DNA of 64,000 bases from Pseudisothecium myosuroides (Eukaryota > Streptophyta > Bryopsida > Hypnales > Lembophyllaceae): assembly GCA_951799445.1 (NCBI GenBank), contig OX637296.1:5208001-5272000 (forward strand). The letters are read 5' to 3'. Positions 45,648 to 59,152 of this stretch are shown here, in pieces. Positions within the stretch are counted from its first letter, which is position 1, and each line of letters starts with the position of its first letter. Below the pieces are notes generated by a model. The model was not told the origin of the DNA, ran no database searches, and saw only the letters and a list, made by a program, of their open reading frames with translations. Position numbers and translations under genes: made by a program.

Positions 45648-47532
45648 TATCCTTTAAGTGCAACTCAAAGATTCACATTGTGTTACTGCTAATAAGTAAG
45701 CAATAATCAATGAAGTGCATTTCATCATTTTAGACTAATTGTACCTCTTTGGATTCAATTTTTTAATCCATTTTATAGAGTAGAGGTATAGAATAAAGAC
45801 TTTAGAGGTTTGAAAGTTTGAAAGAATGATCTTGATTTCATCTAATTTTGAAAGTTGCATGAAAAATAAAGTGAAATATATCCCATGAGTTTAGTTGTAA
45901 ACTTGCAACTAGTCAAATGAACATTCAATTTCAATGCCCTTCTGAGGTGTAGGAGTCTTTGCTAATTTTATTTTTTATCATATATATGAGGAAGATTGAG
46001 CAAAACAAAGCATGAAACTCAAAACTCATGTCAAAAGGATTCCATATTGTTGTTATCTTAAATGTTATATAGAATTAGAATGATGTGGTGAACCTTCTAA
46101 TCAATGATTGAAAAAAAAAACAATTCCCAAACTCCTACCACACGGGTAAATAATACCTATGATAATTTTCTAAAGATAGCTTAATTAGTGGTGTAGGAAT
46201 CAATGAATCATTAGCATTTTTTTGTTTACTTGTTGCAAATAAACAAAAATATCATACAAAAGATGGAACTTCACTTATTACAAGCAATAATAGCTAAGGT
46301 ATTTGAGGTCATTTAAGAATCACCGTATTAACATTCATATAGTCAAAGGTAGAATGACTCAAAATGAACTCCCATGATTCTAATTGTGACACTTTTAGTT
46401 GAATCCAATTGAACTCTTTTCCATCCTAATGTAACAAAATCTATACTTACATAGAGACAAATTGACTAGAGAATTGGTGGAATGGAAGGGTTGGGATTGG
46501 GTTGTAAAATGACAATTTCATAATATCAAGGATGGAGTCATGAAGTCAATAACATTCTTGACCATGGAGGAAAATCAGTCCTATAGCTACTTCAACAATA
46601 TTATCATTAAGGAACAATTCTATAGCTACTTTTCAACAATAACATTGTTGAAGAAAGTCCAACTTTCCTAATCCTGACTAAGGTGAATGTACCCATACCC
46701 GATCACTTAAGGGATTTTGCAGCAAATGATGAGCAGTTTAAGCACATGAAATTTTTCCCATGTTGAAAGATAAGAAATATGGGGATTCCCAAATGTTTGT
46801 AATTTTATTTGCAAAATTGAAGTTACTATGAATTTTAGGAGTCAAAAAGTTGTCCAGACTAGTAGCCAATGTCTAGAGTCACCCAATTCCGATCATCTAA
46901 AAAACTCCTTTTCCGCTCACTATTTCCTACTTTCTTCCTCACTACTTTGGACATGTGTCATAACCTTATTAGTCCCAACCTTGAAAAAAAAACATTCCAA
47001 GCTTTTCAACCTTGGTTGGAAATAGTGCCCCCTAGAGGTTGGCTATCGATCGTGATCAACTATGGGTGCATCTACCTTATTCATGTACACTTGAAAAAAG
47101 ATTCACTTATTTCCAAGAATCTTGAAGGACACTCTTGGATTGTTGTTGCAATCATGTAGGAACTTTAGAGAAATACACTAACATCTAAGGGGATAAGAAT
47201 TGCCCTCTTTAGTTATAATATTCATTTATGAACCTCATTTCTAAATTATATATTTGCTTTGACCACCAATAATGTTATTTTTGTCATTTTTGTCATAACC
47301 AAATGACTATGGAGTATAATATACCTTAATTATTCCAAAATTTGTCATTTTTTTTACTAACAGAAAAGAGTTTTTGGTGTACCCTAGAATAGAGTCCAAG
47401 TGTAGCGTCCAAGGCCTAAATTTGCACCAAGCGAGTGCCAATGTGGGTCTTGGGCACCATGGCTTGGCACTATTCTTGGACACCCAAAGAGCACCCTTTC
47501 TATTACACGTAGCGTTTGCAATAGGAATATTC
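45648..47532. other. AT-rich spacer, no gene seen
   Basis: The longest open frame (46869-47159, 96 codons) has no recognisable domain or splice context. Confidence 0.45.
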
Positions 47533-47760
47533 TGATAAGTCTAAATATATATGTAATACTATATAAATATATATATATTTGGATAAGTCTAAATATATAT
47601 GTAATACTATATAAATATATATATATTTGGATAAGTCTAAATATATATGTAATACTATATAAATATATATATTTCGATAAGTCTAAATATATATCTAATA
47701 CTATATAAATATATATATATTTTGATAAGTCTAAATATTTATATAGTATTACTAGTCTAA
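47533..47760. repeat. AT minisatellite, unit 46-49 bp
   Basis: GATAAGTCTAAATATATAT starts units at 47533, 47582, 47630, 47676 and 47723, with a further half unit near 47813. Each unit contains a TAATACTATATAAATATATA tract that can fold on itself. Confidence 0.8.
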
Positions 47761-48893
47761 ATATTTATAATATTCCTAAATACTATTTAGACCCTATTGC
47801 TATATTCCTATTCCGATAAGTCTAAATATGTGCATGCAACTACAAAGGGATGGCAATGGGCTATCCAACATAAGGTAGAGGCGTCCATTCCTAACATTGT
47901 ACCTTGAACCAATCTTGAAAATGTGTAGACATAGGAAGTCCAAAATGTACAAATTACTTACATGAATGCAAACACAGTCCAACAGACATACACCATGTAT
48001 TGAAACTTCACAAATGTTATAGCATACTCTTACATTCAAAACATTATAATTCTTTTTTGTTGAAAATTGCCAATAATAGGGTTAATGGTAAAGTGTTGCA
48101 AGGCGGGACGAGGAGCCCGAGTTTGGGAAAAACACAGGACCGTACTCCCTGGAGCACCCAAACTCAGGTCTAATTGAGTTTGGTGCCATGTTTGTTTTGT
48201 TCTATTCTTAGTTAAACCTTCCTCTGACACAAGTTCAAAAATACAAGACAACTTTACGATTAACTCTAAGGTAGGTACACCCAAATGTGCCATTGACCTT
48301 AAACCACCATCTATACTCTCTCTACATCTCCAAATCTATTTTGTACCTATGTTGAAGAAACCATTTTAGAACCAAACTTTACTCCTAAATAACTTTTGCA
48401 TACAATATCCAAATGATGCGTTCTCTGGTGCGTTGGAACCTCCTTTCACTTGGCAACAAGAACATGTGAAAATTTGACCAATCTTATAATAGTAACTAGG
48501 CTCAGTAGCAAAAAGTGGCGGTTTTAGGGTGTACCCACCTTATGTGGAATTGCTTACAGTACAGAACTTGGAAACTGGACTGAAACATTGCAGCACCAGT
48601 GCTGACTGCTGAGATTGCGGCAGTTATTGTTGAGCCTGGTGTTACCTGAGGAGCACATGGCACCGAAAAGGCCAGATGCTCCAGGGGATGAATGAATGTG
48701 ATATACCACGGTCCTATTTGGTCGGTACATAAGGCAAAAAAAAAATTAATAAAATTGTGTCCATCAATAGCATATGCTGGATTCCAAAATTGCTTTAGAA
48801 TATGTTCAATGGTACCCAGTTTGCTTTTTTTTTTTTTATCATTTTGCTTCAATAATCATGGGATACTTGGGTGCTACCGACTTGGGTGATATC
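47761..48893. other. Spacer, no gene seen
   Basis: Short frames only. The stretch 48090-48200 is less AT-rich but shows no domain or repeat boundary. Confidence 0.4.
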
Positions 48894-49133
48894 TACACAA
48901 AATAGTGAAATTAGGTTGCCTTACTTCAAAAAAGTTACTTTATAAGCCATCAAAGTCAATAAATATATTTCTTCAAATATTTTTGTTTTTTATACATAGA
49001 GATTCATGAGTCCCAGTTACAACAATACTTTAATTCAAAAGTAGTGCATTCTTGTAGAGAAACAATAAATATTTATATAGTGTAGAATGTCAAGAAATTA
49101 GTGTGGGGCAACCTAATTTCACTATTTTGTGTA
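48894..49133. mobile_element. 240-bp TIR MITE
   Basis: TACACAAAATAGTGAAATTA followed by GGTTGCC at the left is the exact inverse of GGCAACCTAATTTCACTATT followed by TTGTGTA at the right, giving 27-bp terminal inverted repeats. A decayed solo end lies near 9074-9115. Confidence 0.65.
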
Positions 49134-50199
49134 TATCAAAACTAGGTGATGCCCTCCAAGCCGCGTGCAGCTGGGTTTCTTATTTTCTTTTTTCTTGTGG
49201 TAACGTAGGAGGTCCTAAAATGGAGCGGGTTCTAAATGCGTCCCCTATCTAGGAGTGAACGAAATATCCTCTAAAAAGTCTAGTATTGTCATTGATGAGG
49301 TAAATGGGCTTAAATGGTCGATTTATGGACCTCCTACCTTAATGGTTACTTTACTTGTGTCAAAAAAAAAACTAATAAAAAACTAGGTGATGCCTAGTTA
49401 AAATTTGGCTATTGGTCATAAAACATAGCAATAATCTAGCTATTTTGACTTCCAAAATGAAAATTTCCTTTACAAAAAAAAAGCCAACATCTTTTAGGTG
49501 CTAATTGGCAAAAAAATCATGCTTAAAAAAACAATGATGGTACCAAATGACATTCTAGCTTTAACTACACTCATATTTACCAGTTTACATTTTTTTGAAC
49601 TTAGTCACAAGTGATGAAGCACTTGTACAAAAATGCAATTGGGTCACAGGAAATTGGAAGAAATTTGTTTGATATGGGTACTTTTTAAGTGCCTTTAGGT
49701 CTAATAATGTGAAGGTTGCTACTATTTTAGAATACAAACCTCTTTTTTCAACAACCAACTACCTTGACCATATACCTAAACACGCATAGGAAAATTACCT
49801 CACAAGGAAAGGAAGTAAGGTAGTCTGCTCTTAAAGCAACCATTTAATAGCTGATTGCCTTTTTTGGAAAGCTAAACTCCTTGAAACAATTTTTAGTAAA
49901 TTTTTGAAGGAAGATAAACAGAATTGGCATCTAATTCAAGTTGTTTCATATTTTTTGGACCTTTGTAGAATTAGTTATGATTTTTGAAGTTAAAACGCAG
50001 TGGTCACCAAAAGCAACCACCTCTTGAAATGTACATTGTTGGTACATTGAAGAAAGCAAATTGTACCTTGTCCCTCTGTGCCATGATCGCATTTAGAGCA
50101 TGGTCGCTTTTAGAGCATACTACCTTAACCAAATATTGTACCTTGAAAGGAATTTTTCACCTTATAGGCTAAATTGGTACACAAATTATATTTTTTTAT
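49134..50199. other. AT-rich spacer, no gene seen
   Basis: Nothing recognisable. Confidence 0.4.
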
Positions 50200-53100
50200 T
50201 TACAGAAGTGATGAAGTGAGAAAGAAGAAGTTAGAAATTTTCATCCAACAAAAGTTAGGGATGTTGAATTTGATGTCACATTCATAAAGTTCAATCCTCC
50301 ATCACTATAAATACTATATAAACCTAAAGTCCAATCTTCCATTACAATTAATACAAGTTAAAACTACAGTCCAATCTTCCATCACTATGACTAATATTTA
50401 AGCCTATAAAATCATGTGATCAATAGTAGAATTACTAGAGTTAGACAAAATGAAGTCCAATCTTCCATTTCTATTAGGGATGATTGCATAGTTGGGTGGT
50501 TCAATTTTTTTGTCACAATGTTATTTCAATGTATTGCAAAATCAAATAGGCATAGTGAATTCACTTTGTTGGATTTCAACTTTGTATTACATAGTTAACT
50601 TGATTGCATTGAAGCTTCTATCTGGGTTTTTAAAGCTCATCTTAAATTATAGAAATTATGGACTTTTGAAGTTATAATATGGACTTCAATAAACATGAAA
50701 TGTATTTTTGTTTGGAATTTTCTTATGAAGAAAAAAATATATTATTGAAATACCAACTTACCATATATTGTGTTCTAGATTAAAAGGCCAAGAATTGATT
50801 TCATTTTAAACAAAATCGTCTGTGGAATCGTAATTATAGACTTTTGTAGAGTTTGAATTGACTTCTTTTTTCAAAAGTCCATATAGGCTTTTTAAAAAGA
50901 TTTTTTTTCAAAAAAAATTTGGGAAACCCATATGGTAAGGAAAACTTTAGGTAGACATGATTTTGAAAATCCAATGGATGAACATCCATTAATTCATCCA
51001 ATGTACCAAAACCTTATAAGTATATAAACATTTCGTCATCCTTGAGCCACCCAACCATGCATCTATCTTGAGTAATAATCAAACCTACGAGATTTAGATA
51101 ATTATATAAGCTATGAAGTTAGACAAAATTAATTTGAAATTTTTGTTCAAGAAAAGTTTGGGATGTTGAAGTTGATGTCATAGTTATGAAGTTCAATCAG
51201 TTCCATCATTATGACTAATAACTAGGCCTAAGGAGATTCATGTGATCATAGAAGTGATGGAGTAAGACAATTCATACCTTAAATTTGATTAGTTGTTTTG
51301 TTTTGTTTGTTTTGTTTGTTACGTTGAGATGTTCTAGACCATGCGTTTCTAAGGGCGTCCTTGGTATTGTTGAAAAGCCCTCAGCGAGGAACGGTGCATG
51401 GGCTTTGTTTCTTGGCATTTGGACCTACGATGTGAAAGTTATAAATCTTTTAGTTATTTTTGGATCTTACAAATTATGAAATTATGCTAAATTATATATC
51501 TTTTGAACCGAGTGTCAATTTGTTACATTCTTGGTACCATTGGAAAGCCCTTGGCTTTGTTTTGAAGCGTTAACACCTACGGTGAAAAAGTTATGGATTA
51601 TTTGAGTTATTTTTGGTTTTCAAAATGACTTTTATTTTTGTTTTGGTTGTGGCAACAACCCATGGCTATACTAGTTCAATTCAAACTGCTTCAAAATACT
51701 CGTCCCTAAAATAAAGTCAAAATCTTCATCAATATTTATTTATTTGTAAATTCAAATGTAAAATCCTTTGGCTAATTTGTTCAAGTACATTCTTCCAAAA
51801 TTTTAGAGTGAATTATCCCCACCAATTGCAAGTTCAGTGAGCCTCAACTTCAAAATGTAGGCTTTTGTGGCCCTTCTAAAAGTTAAAGTTTTGTCTATTA
51901 ACATTTTTAGAATAAATTTATATATGTCCTATAACTTGTGAATTTTAGTTAATATGCTGGAAAATGGATTGAAAATATATATAAGAAATTTTGATTTAAA
52001 AAAATCTATATCCATACTACAAAAAATTATAAAGTAGAAGGTGTAATTGAGTGAAAGATAAAACTAATATGCTAATAACTTTTAGAAAAATTTGAAAATT
52101 GTCAATTCTAATGGTGAGAATGTTCTAGAAAACAAATAATATCTTTTATTTTTATTTTTATTTTTATTTTTTATTAAATTGAGAGCAAAAGACAACATTA
52201 TATGTTTTTCCAGCCCTCATTGTCCACAAAACAAAACTCTTCATAATTTTTACCTCATTATTTGAAATTGAATGGTTTAAATATTTTTGATTAGGTATCA
52301 ATCTATAGAATTCCAAAATATATTTTTTGCTACTTGGTTTGACGTTGAAAGAATAAAAACCATTCTAACTTTTGCAATATTTATTGCAATGACTTGAAAT
52401 AAAGCTTTACATGTAGATTATAATGAGAAGCATGCATCCATCCTAAAAAATTCATGCAAAAACTCCAAATTATAAAGTCAATAGAATTTGTTCAAGTTTT
52501 CAAAAAGCCCAAAGTCGTCTCTTTGGTCCTTTAGAGGTTACACCTACTAGATTTAGGTAGTCATAGAAGGGATGGAGCCTACGGATGGAGTTAGACAAAG
52601 TGAATATGAAATTTTGTTACAAGAAAATTTGAAATTGTATTTGATGTCTCATTTACAAAGTTCAATCTTTCATCACTATAAATACTAATTAAATGTAGAG
52701 TCTACACTTCCATCACTATAACTATAAGTAATATTTGAACTTAACTTAGTTAGGTGATCTTAGAAGTGATGGAGTTAGACAAAGGGAATTTGGATTTTTG
52801 GTTCATGAAAAGTTGGAGATGTTAGATATGATGTCACATTCATGGAGCTCAATCTTCCATTATTATGGATATTGATCAAAATTGCAGTCTAGTCTTCAAT
52901 CAATATAATAATAAATAAACCTACACGATTTATATGATCTTCAAGGTGATGGAGTTAGACAAAATGAATTTCAAATTTTGGTTCAAGAAAAGTTGAACAT
53001 GTTGAATTTGATGTTACATCCATGCAATCCAATCTTCTGTCACTATGAATATTATTTAAATGTACAATTCATACTTCCATCACTATGAGTAATAACTAAA

Positions 53101-54460
53101 TGTACAACAAATTTACGTGATCTTAGAAGTAAAAGAGGAAGAGAAAACAAACTTAAAATTTTGGTTCAAAAAAAGTTAGCAAAGTGTTGAACTTGATGTG
53201 AAATTTATGCAGTCCAATCTTCCATTATTATGAGTATGATTACTATTTAATACTATAATCCCTACTTCCATCACTATAAATAACAGTTAAATGTATCAAG
53301 ATTTACAAGATCATAGAAGTGATGGAGTTAGAGAGAATGAATTTGAAATTTTGGTTCAAGAGAAGTTGGATATGTTGAGTTTGATGTCACATTCATGGAA
53401 TCTAATCTTCCATCACTATGTATTCTAATTAAAACTACAATCTCAACTTCCATTACTATGCATGTTAATTACAACTACAATCCCAACTTCCATCACTATG
53501 TATGTTAATCAAACTACAATCTCAAATTTTATAAAAACTACGAGTTTTTCGTGATCTTAGAAGTAATGGAGTTAGACAAAATGAATTTGAAATTTTGGTT
53601 TAAAAAAAGTTGGAGATGTTCAATTTGAAGTCATATTCATAGAGTCCCATCTTAGTCCATTACTATGAGTACTATTTCAAGCTACAGTCCATACTTCCAT
53701 ATCTATAACTACAAGTTGAACCTACATTCCAATCTTCCATCACTACAAATACTAATTAAACCTACATTCTAGTCTTCCATTACTATGTGTAATAAACAAA
53801 TCTACTAGATTTACAAGATTTTAGAAGTGATCAAATTAGAAAGAATGAATTTGAAATTTTAATTCAAGAAAAGCTAGAGATGTTGAATTTGCTGACACAT
53901 TCATGGTGTTCAATCTTCCATCACTAAGAATACTAATAAAAACTATAATTTCAACTTCCATTACTACGAATAATAATTAAACCTATAAGATTTACGTGAT
54001 CTTAGAAGTGATGGAGTTAGACAAGATAAATTTCAAATTTTGGTTCAAGGAAAGTTGAATCTTCCTGCAATGAACATCAAATTCAGTGAACAAATACTAT
54101 TTAAACATAAAATCCAAACTTCCATTTCTATGAGCAAATAATAAAATCTATAAGATTTAGGTGACCTTAGAAGTGAAGGAATTAGACATAATGAATTTGA
54201 AATATCTATTTAAGAAAAGTAAGAGATAATTAATTTGATATCATAATTATACAATTCAATCTTCCATCTCTATAAGTAATAACTAAGCCTATGAGATTTT
54301 TGTGATCATAGAAGTGATCGAGTTAGACCGAATGAATATGAAATTTTGGTTTAGGAAAATTGGAAATGTTGAATTTGATGTCACATGCATGGAGTCCAAT
54401 CTTCCATCACTATCAATATTAATTAAACCTAGAATCCAATCATTAGCAGAAAACTGGTCA
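50200..54460. repeat. Degenerate satellite-like tandem repeat, about 180-250 bp unit
   Basis: A unit with ordered blocks recurs at least a dozen times: GTCCAATCTTCCATCACTAT, ACTAATTAAACCTACA, GTGATCTTAGAAGTGATGGA, GTTAGACAAAATGAATTTGA, AATTTTGGTTCAAGAAAAGT, GATGTTGAATTTGATGTCAC. Copies lie near 50210, 51115, 52570, 52770, 52945, 53130, 53320, 53570, 53830, 54010, 54170 and 54315. Units are diverged and unequal. The run is broken by unrelated DNA at about 50500-51050 and 51675-52530 and by a Helitron-like unit at 51272-51674. Confidence 0.7.
51272..51674 (+). mobile_element. Helitron-like unit inserted in the satellite
   Basis: It starts TCATACCTTAAATTTG, contains TTTGTTTTGTTTGTTACG and TTTGTTTCTTGGCATTTGG, and ends GGCTATACTAG followed by T. 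The start follows satellite sequence directly, so the insertion is younger than the repeat unit it interrupts. Confidence 0.5.
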
Positions 54461-55192
54461 ATTATAGCAATGATAAAATGAATGGTTACTAAAATACAAC
54501 TATTTAGTGATTTTTTGTCTTTAAACTTGTTCCAAAGGAGATGTATCATGTGCTATTGTAATTAATCAAGAGTTCAAATGACTAGTGAATGACACCTCGA
54601 TGAGACCTACAATGAGAACTAGTGTCATTTATGTTTTAGCCTACATTTTGTGTTCCTCTTGTTGATGTGAATTAGGCCAAGTCATACTTCAATTATCCAA
54701 TCATAAATTCAATGCAATAGTGTACTATGGAAGAACTAAGGAATGACTGCCATTAGAACAAGGCAAAAATTGATATAAATAATTTTTCCTTTAGCACGTT
54801 TGACTTATACTACTTGCAATTTAGTTGTGGTTCAATCATTTTGTGAATGACTACTTAGTTACTATTTCAATCATATAATAATAAAAATTGCTAAAAAAAA
54901 AAAAAATGAAAAAATCTTTGCTTTGTAATTATTCTTTAGTCATTTCCTTGAATGTAAATGGATTTCTAACAACAAGGACTGCAAGTGGTAATGTGGACTA
55001 TGCATAGTTATATTGTAGTTGTCAAATAATGCCTCTATTAAATCAATTGACTACTAAATAACTATCTTATAACAACTACTAGGACAATGTAGAAAGTTTT
55101 GTTAGCTCAAATACTTGTAATTCCAACTTGGCATGGATTTGTCGTGGTGTAGTTGTTGTGCAATCATTGTTTGCCAATCATTGTACTTATAT
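54461..55192. other. AT-rich spacer, no gene seen
   Basis: Contains an A run near 54894-54906 and no coding tract. Confidence 0.4.
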
Positions 55193-55421
55193 CACTACAA
55201 GAGAAAGGGGTGTTTTAAGTGGATTTTTAAGTATAGTCCTAGGCATAAGAATATAAGTAATGACCTTTAAGGAGATTTTCAATAAAAATTTATTAGAAAT
55301 TAGAAATACTAGTAGTTTAAGTAAAATATTATTGAAAATCTCCCTAAAGGTCATTACTTAGAAACTTATGTCTAGAACTATACTTAAAACCCCACTTAAA
55401 ACCCCCCTTTCTCTTGCAATG
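55193..55421. mobile_element. CACTA-like MITE with TAT target duplication
   Basis: It starts CACTACAAGAGAAAGG and ends CCTTTCTCTTGCAATG, inverted except for one base. TAT lies on both sides (55190-55192 and 55422-55424), the 3-bp duplication expected of CACTA elements. The arms also share AAGTAATGACCTTTAAGGAG with its complement. Related to 11407-11564. Confidence 0.7.
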
Positions 55422-55424
55422 TAT

Positions 55425-57179
55425 GTAGTCATTTTTGAATCACGATGCCAAGTCATAGAATCAATCATATGCCATTGAATTAGTGGCATCCAAAAGGTTG
55501 CAAGTTGTGATTGCATCTTGATCGGCAATAAATAGTTGGGCTCAGATTGCATCTTTCTTGGGTGGTAAACTCTAGACCTTATTTTAGGTTAGCCGCCTTT
55601 CTATAAAGGTTGAAGTGTGGCATGTCGTGATTGCATTTCATTGATAAGTCATTGCATAGTTGTTAATTAGTATAGTCCAATCATAAAATACAATGTGGTG
55701 ATTGTGATTTAACAACCACAAATTATATCTATAGTTGCTAAAAATGCATGATGGGGATTTTGTTTCCCTCACTCACAATTAGAATTTAGGTTAGACGCCA
55801 TGTCTTAAGCGCATCCACCCCCCCTCCTAAGTGCAACAATTTGCATGTATTGTTGTTCTTGCTTCAATTCTTGCTTATCAACCTCTTTTCAATTTTTCCT
55901 CTTCTTTTTGCCTTAGGTTTTGTAAGTCAGGGGTTAGATCAATCACTCTCTTCATTGTAGCAATATATATTCTTTTTGTTTTTTGTTTTTTACTTCTTGC
56001 TTGTTGTTGTTTGTCGTTTTGTTGTTTTATTTCTTTGTGTTTTTTTTGTGTTTTTTTTTTCCTACTTTACATGCCTTTGTCAATTGTATCAATCATAATA
56101 ACTTTGAATTTATAGAATCCCTTGATGAAAAAATTGAAGATAATACCAAACTAATAGAGGACAATAAATGCAACTAGTTGCTTTGCATTAGGAAAATTTT
56201 GTAGTTCCTTTTTGATTGTTGATTTTGTTTGTTTAGTCATGTATTTTACATTAGATATGCTTGATTCTTTTTCAGTTGGTTTTTGGCTACATTTTTCAGT
56301 GGACTATGAAGCAAAAGGAGTTTATGGTATAGAAAAAATAAATAGTTTGAGACATAGTATAGTCATAGAGACATAGTGAAGTCATAGTGCAATATTAGTG
56401 CAATCATAGTCATACCACAGTAATTGTACAATTATGGAAACATACTAGAGTCATGGAAACATACTGCACAATCATTTCCTAGTAATAAAAAAAAAATGAC
56501 TCAATAAAATTGTGTTGAAATCCTCTTACTTCTTGTTTTTGTGTTCACAACTATAAAATAACTAATCAATGATTGCCGTAGTTATATGCATGACTAGTAT
56601 ATAACTAACATATGACACTAATTTTAAGCAAATAACATATATTTCAAAAAAAACATTTAAATCATAAAACGGCTACTTATCACTTGTTACCACATCATCC
56701 AAAGCAGGTTCTACAAATAACATCAAATTTGTAAATGACTAAATAATGACTAATTCTCTCCTTACTATAGTGAATGGCACATGCTATGTTAGCCATTCTT
56801 TGTCAGTGGCTATTTCTGTGTTAGCAACCATGTCAGATGTCGTAAGCCACATCAATAGTGCCCAATGATCTTATCATATATTTATGTCCACCTTAGCAAT
56901 CACCTCATGCACCATAGACCATAAAAACCAAGCCTTGTTAACAACGCCATCTACGTCAATAGTCCCATCAACAACAGAGGCTTACAAACTTCCACATTAG
57001 CATATGGATGAAAAAAAAATTGTCAAAATAAATGGTTAACAAAAATGAATGACTTTCCACAATGTCTCAAAACTAAAATTGGTTTTCATTCATTGTCTAT
57101 TCAAAAGTCCCCTAAATGACTTGTTTTGCAGCCTTTACCACCAGTCATTGATAGCCCTTTTTCTACTAGTGAATTAAAG
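55425..57179. other. AT-rich spacer, no gene seen
   Basis: T-rich tracts near 55970-56065 give a hydrophobic-looking frame, but this is a composition effect. No gene. Confidence 0.4.
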
Positions 57180-57450
57180 CCCAATCTTTTATCACTATGA
57201 GTAATAACTAAATCTATAAGATTTGTGTGATTATAGATGTGATGGAATGAGACAAAATGAATTTAAAATTTGGGTTCAAGAAAAGTTAGAGATGTTGAAT
57301 TTGATGTCACACTCATCTAGTCCAATCTTTCATCACTATGTGAATACTTATTAAATCTACAATCCAATCTTCCATCACTATAAATGCTAATTAAAACTAG
57401 TGTTCAATAGTTTATCAATATGAGTAATATTTAAACCTACAAGATTCAAA
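57180..57450. repeat. Isolated copy of the 50-54 kb satellite unit
   Basis: Contains CCCAATCTTTTATCACTATG, GTGATGGAATGAGACAAAAT and GTTAGAGATGTTGAATTTGA in the order seen in the main array, about 2.7 kb away. Confidence 0.6.
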
Positions 57451-58855
57451 TGTATGGTTATCATAAGTACATTCAACAAAAAAAACATTCAACATTATTA
57501 AGTAATATAAAAGGAGCAGCTAAAATCTTAATAATTTACAATCTTATTTTAGAATACAAAATTTTGAAAATAGCCATTTTTAATGCACATATCCAAAATA
57601 TAAATTTAGTCAAATTCTATAAATCAATCATGCAATTTTATTGTTCAATCATATACGTAAAGCTATTAGAAGTGACATCATGGGTTGAAAGATTACATCA
57701 TTTAGACTACTAATAGTGCAAATCAAAAGCCTTTTTCCTTGCGTATATTATTAGATACTGACATATAATGTACAATAATGTATATTTAAAATTTGAAAAA
57801 TTACACTAAAAAGAAGATAATTGAATTGAAAATCAAATTTCAATTAATAAAAAGAAGTTCGAGTGTGAGACATTTTTGAAAAGAATCATCTATTGAACAT
57901 GAAAACTTTGATTTTATTCATATAATGAATTGCATAATGTATTTCTATGGAATTGAAAAATATCAGTCTTGGTGGTGAGATCAATTTTGCAAGCATTCTC
58001 AATCTTTTGCAAATTTTGGTATTGATAAATTGTCAAAATTAAGTTCAAAAATGAATTTCATATACTATTTTTGCTAGAAATGAGATAGATGCTTGCAACC
58101 CAAACACCTTTGTATCTTTTACCTCACTGATGAAATTTGGATGAATTAAAAGTCTTAAAAAGTACTTTGAAAAGTACCATGAATTAAAGTCTTCAAATTA
58201 ATTATGAATTAAAATCTATTACATAAATTTTAAATAAATTTTAAATAAATATTTAATTTTCCTTTGTATAATCTTGATCTTCAAACCAAAAAACCTATAA
58301 TTAGTTATTCGTATGTCAAAATACTATAAAATTTTAGAGCATATAGAAATTGATTTGGTAGACCTTCCCAAAGACTTTTACTAATAAAGATCAAAAAATA
58401 CAATAACAACAAGTTCCCAAAATAATCAACAATTTACTTTGAGATGCTTGAAATTTTAGAAATCAATTTAAAAGACTAAATATTCAAGTGTCAAAGGTTG
58501 AAATTCAAAAAGCACATGAATTGAAGGAAATTGCATTACACCATCCAATCAAGAATCATATAACATGTTTGTAGCTAAAGTGAACAAGCATTGATACCAG
58601 AGGAAAAAACTTGTACAATATTAAGTATTCCAAATATTTTATTTTGTTCCTCCACCCTATTCACTTGCCCACAAACCATGTGGTCAAATCCCAAACCTCA
58701 TGGTTGGAGCTAGGGAATTTTTAACAACTTACTATTTATGCAAAATTTATGGTCTTTTGTAATTGATTGAAATGATATTTCTCCACTCTATAAAGCAAGT
58801 TTGCATTGTTATTCTTTTTTTGGAGGTTGTTGATGGAATATGTGAGCAAAATTGT
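57451..58855. other. AT-rich spacer, no gene seen
   Basis: Nothing recognisable. Confidence 0.4.
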
Positions 58856-59152
58856 GCATTAGAAGAGATTTGAGGGTTGGGAGGGGCCGTTTCAGGCTGT
58901 TCCCCCAGCTGGGAACAGTCAGAATATTAAAAAAAAATTTAAAATTTTAATTTCTTTTAAATTAAAATTAAAATTAAAATATTATTAAAAAAAATTAAAA
59001 ATTTAAAAAATAAATTAAATTAAAAATTTAAATATTAAAAAATTAATTTTTTGACGTAGCGCTCTCTCGGCCACGTCAGATTATTGCTCCCAGGCTGTTC
59101 CCACGGCCAGATAACTCGCGGGCTCTTAGTGCCCTCAAATCTCTTCTAATGC
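58856..59152. mobile_element. TIR MITE, GCATTAGAAGAGATTTGAGG family
   Basis: Perfect 21-bp terminal inverted repeats (GCATTAGAAGAGATTTGAGG plus G and the complement ending at 59152). Inside, GGCTGTTCCC-type motifs on both sides enclose a pure A/T core. Length 297 bp. No coding sequence and no clear target duplication. Confidence 0.65.

Noticed and set aside
50200..54460. CRISPR-like array
   Set aside because: Units are long, unequal and diverged, with no constant short repeat/spacer pattern, in a plant nuclear context.
55831..56177. Hydrophobic open frames that look like membrane proteins
   Set aside because: Produced by T-rich DNA (Phe/Leu codons); no start context, conserved motif or splice partner.
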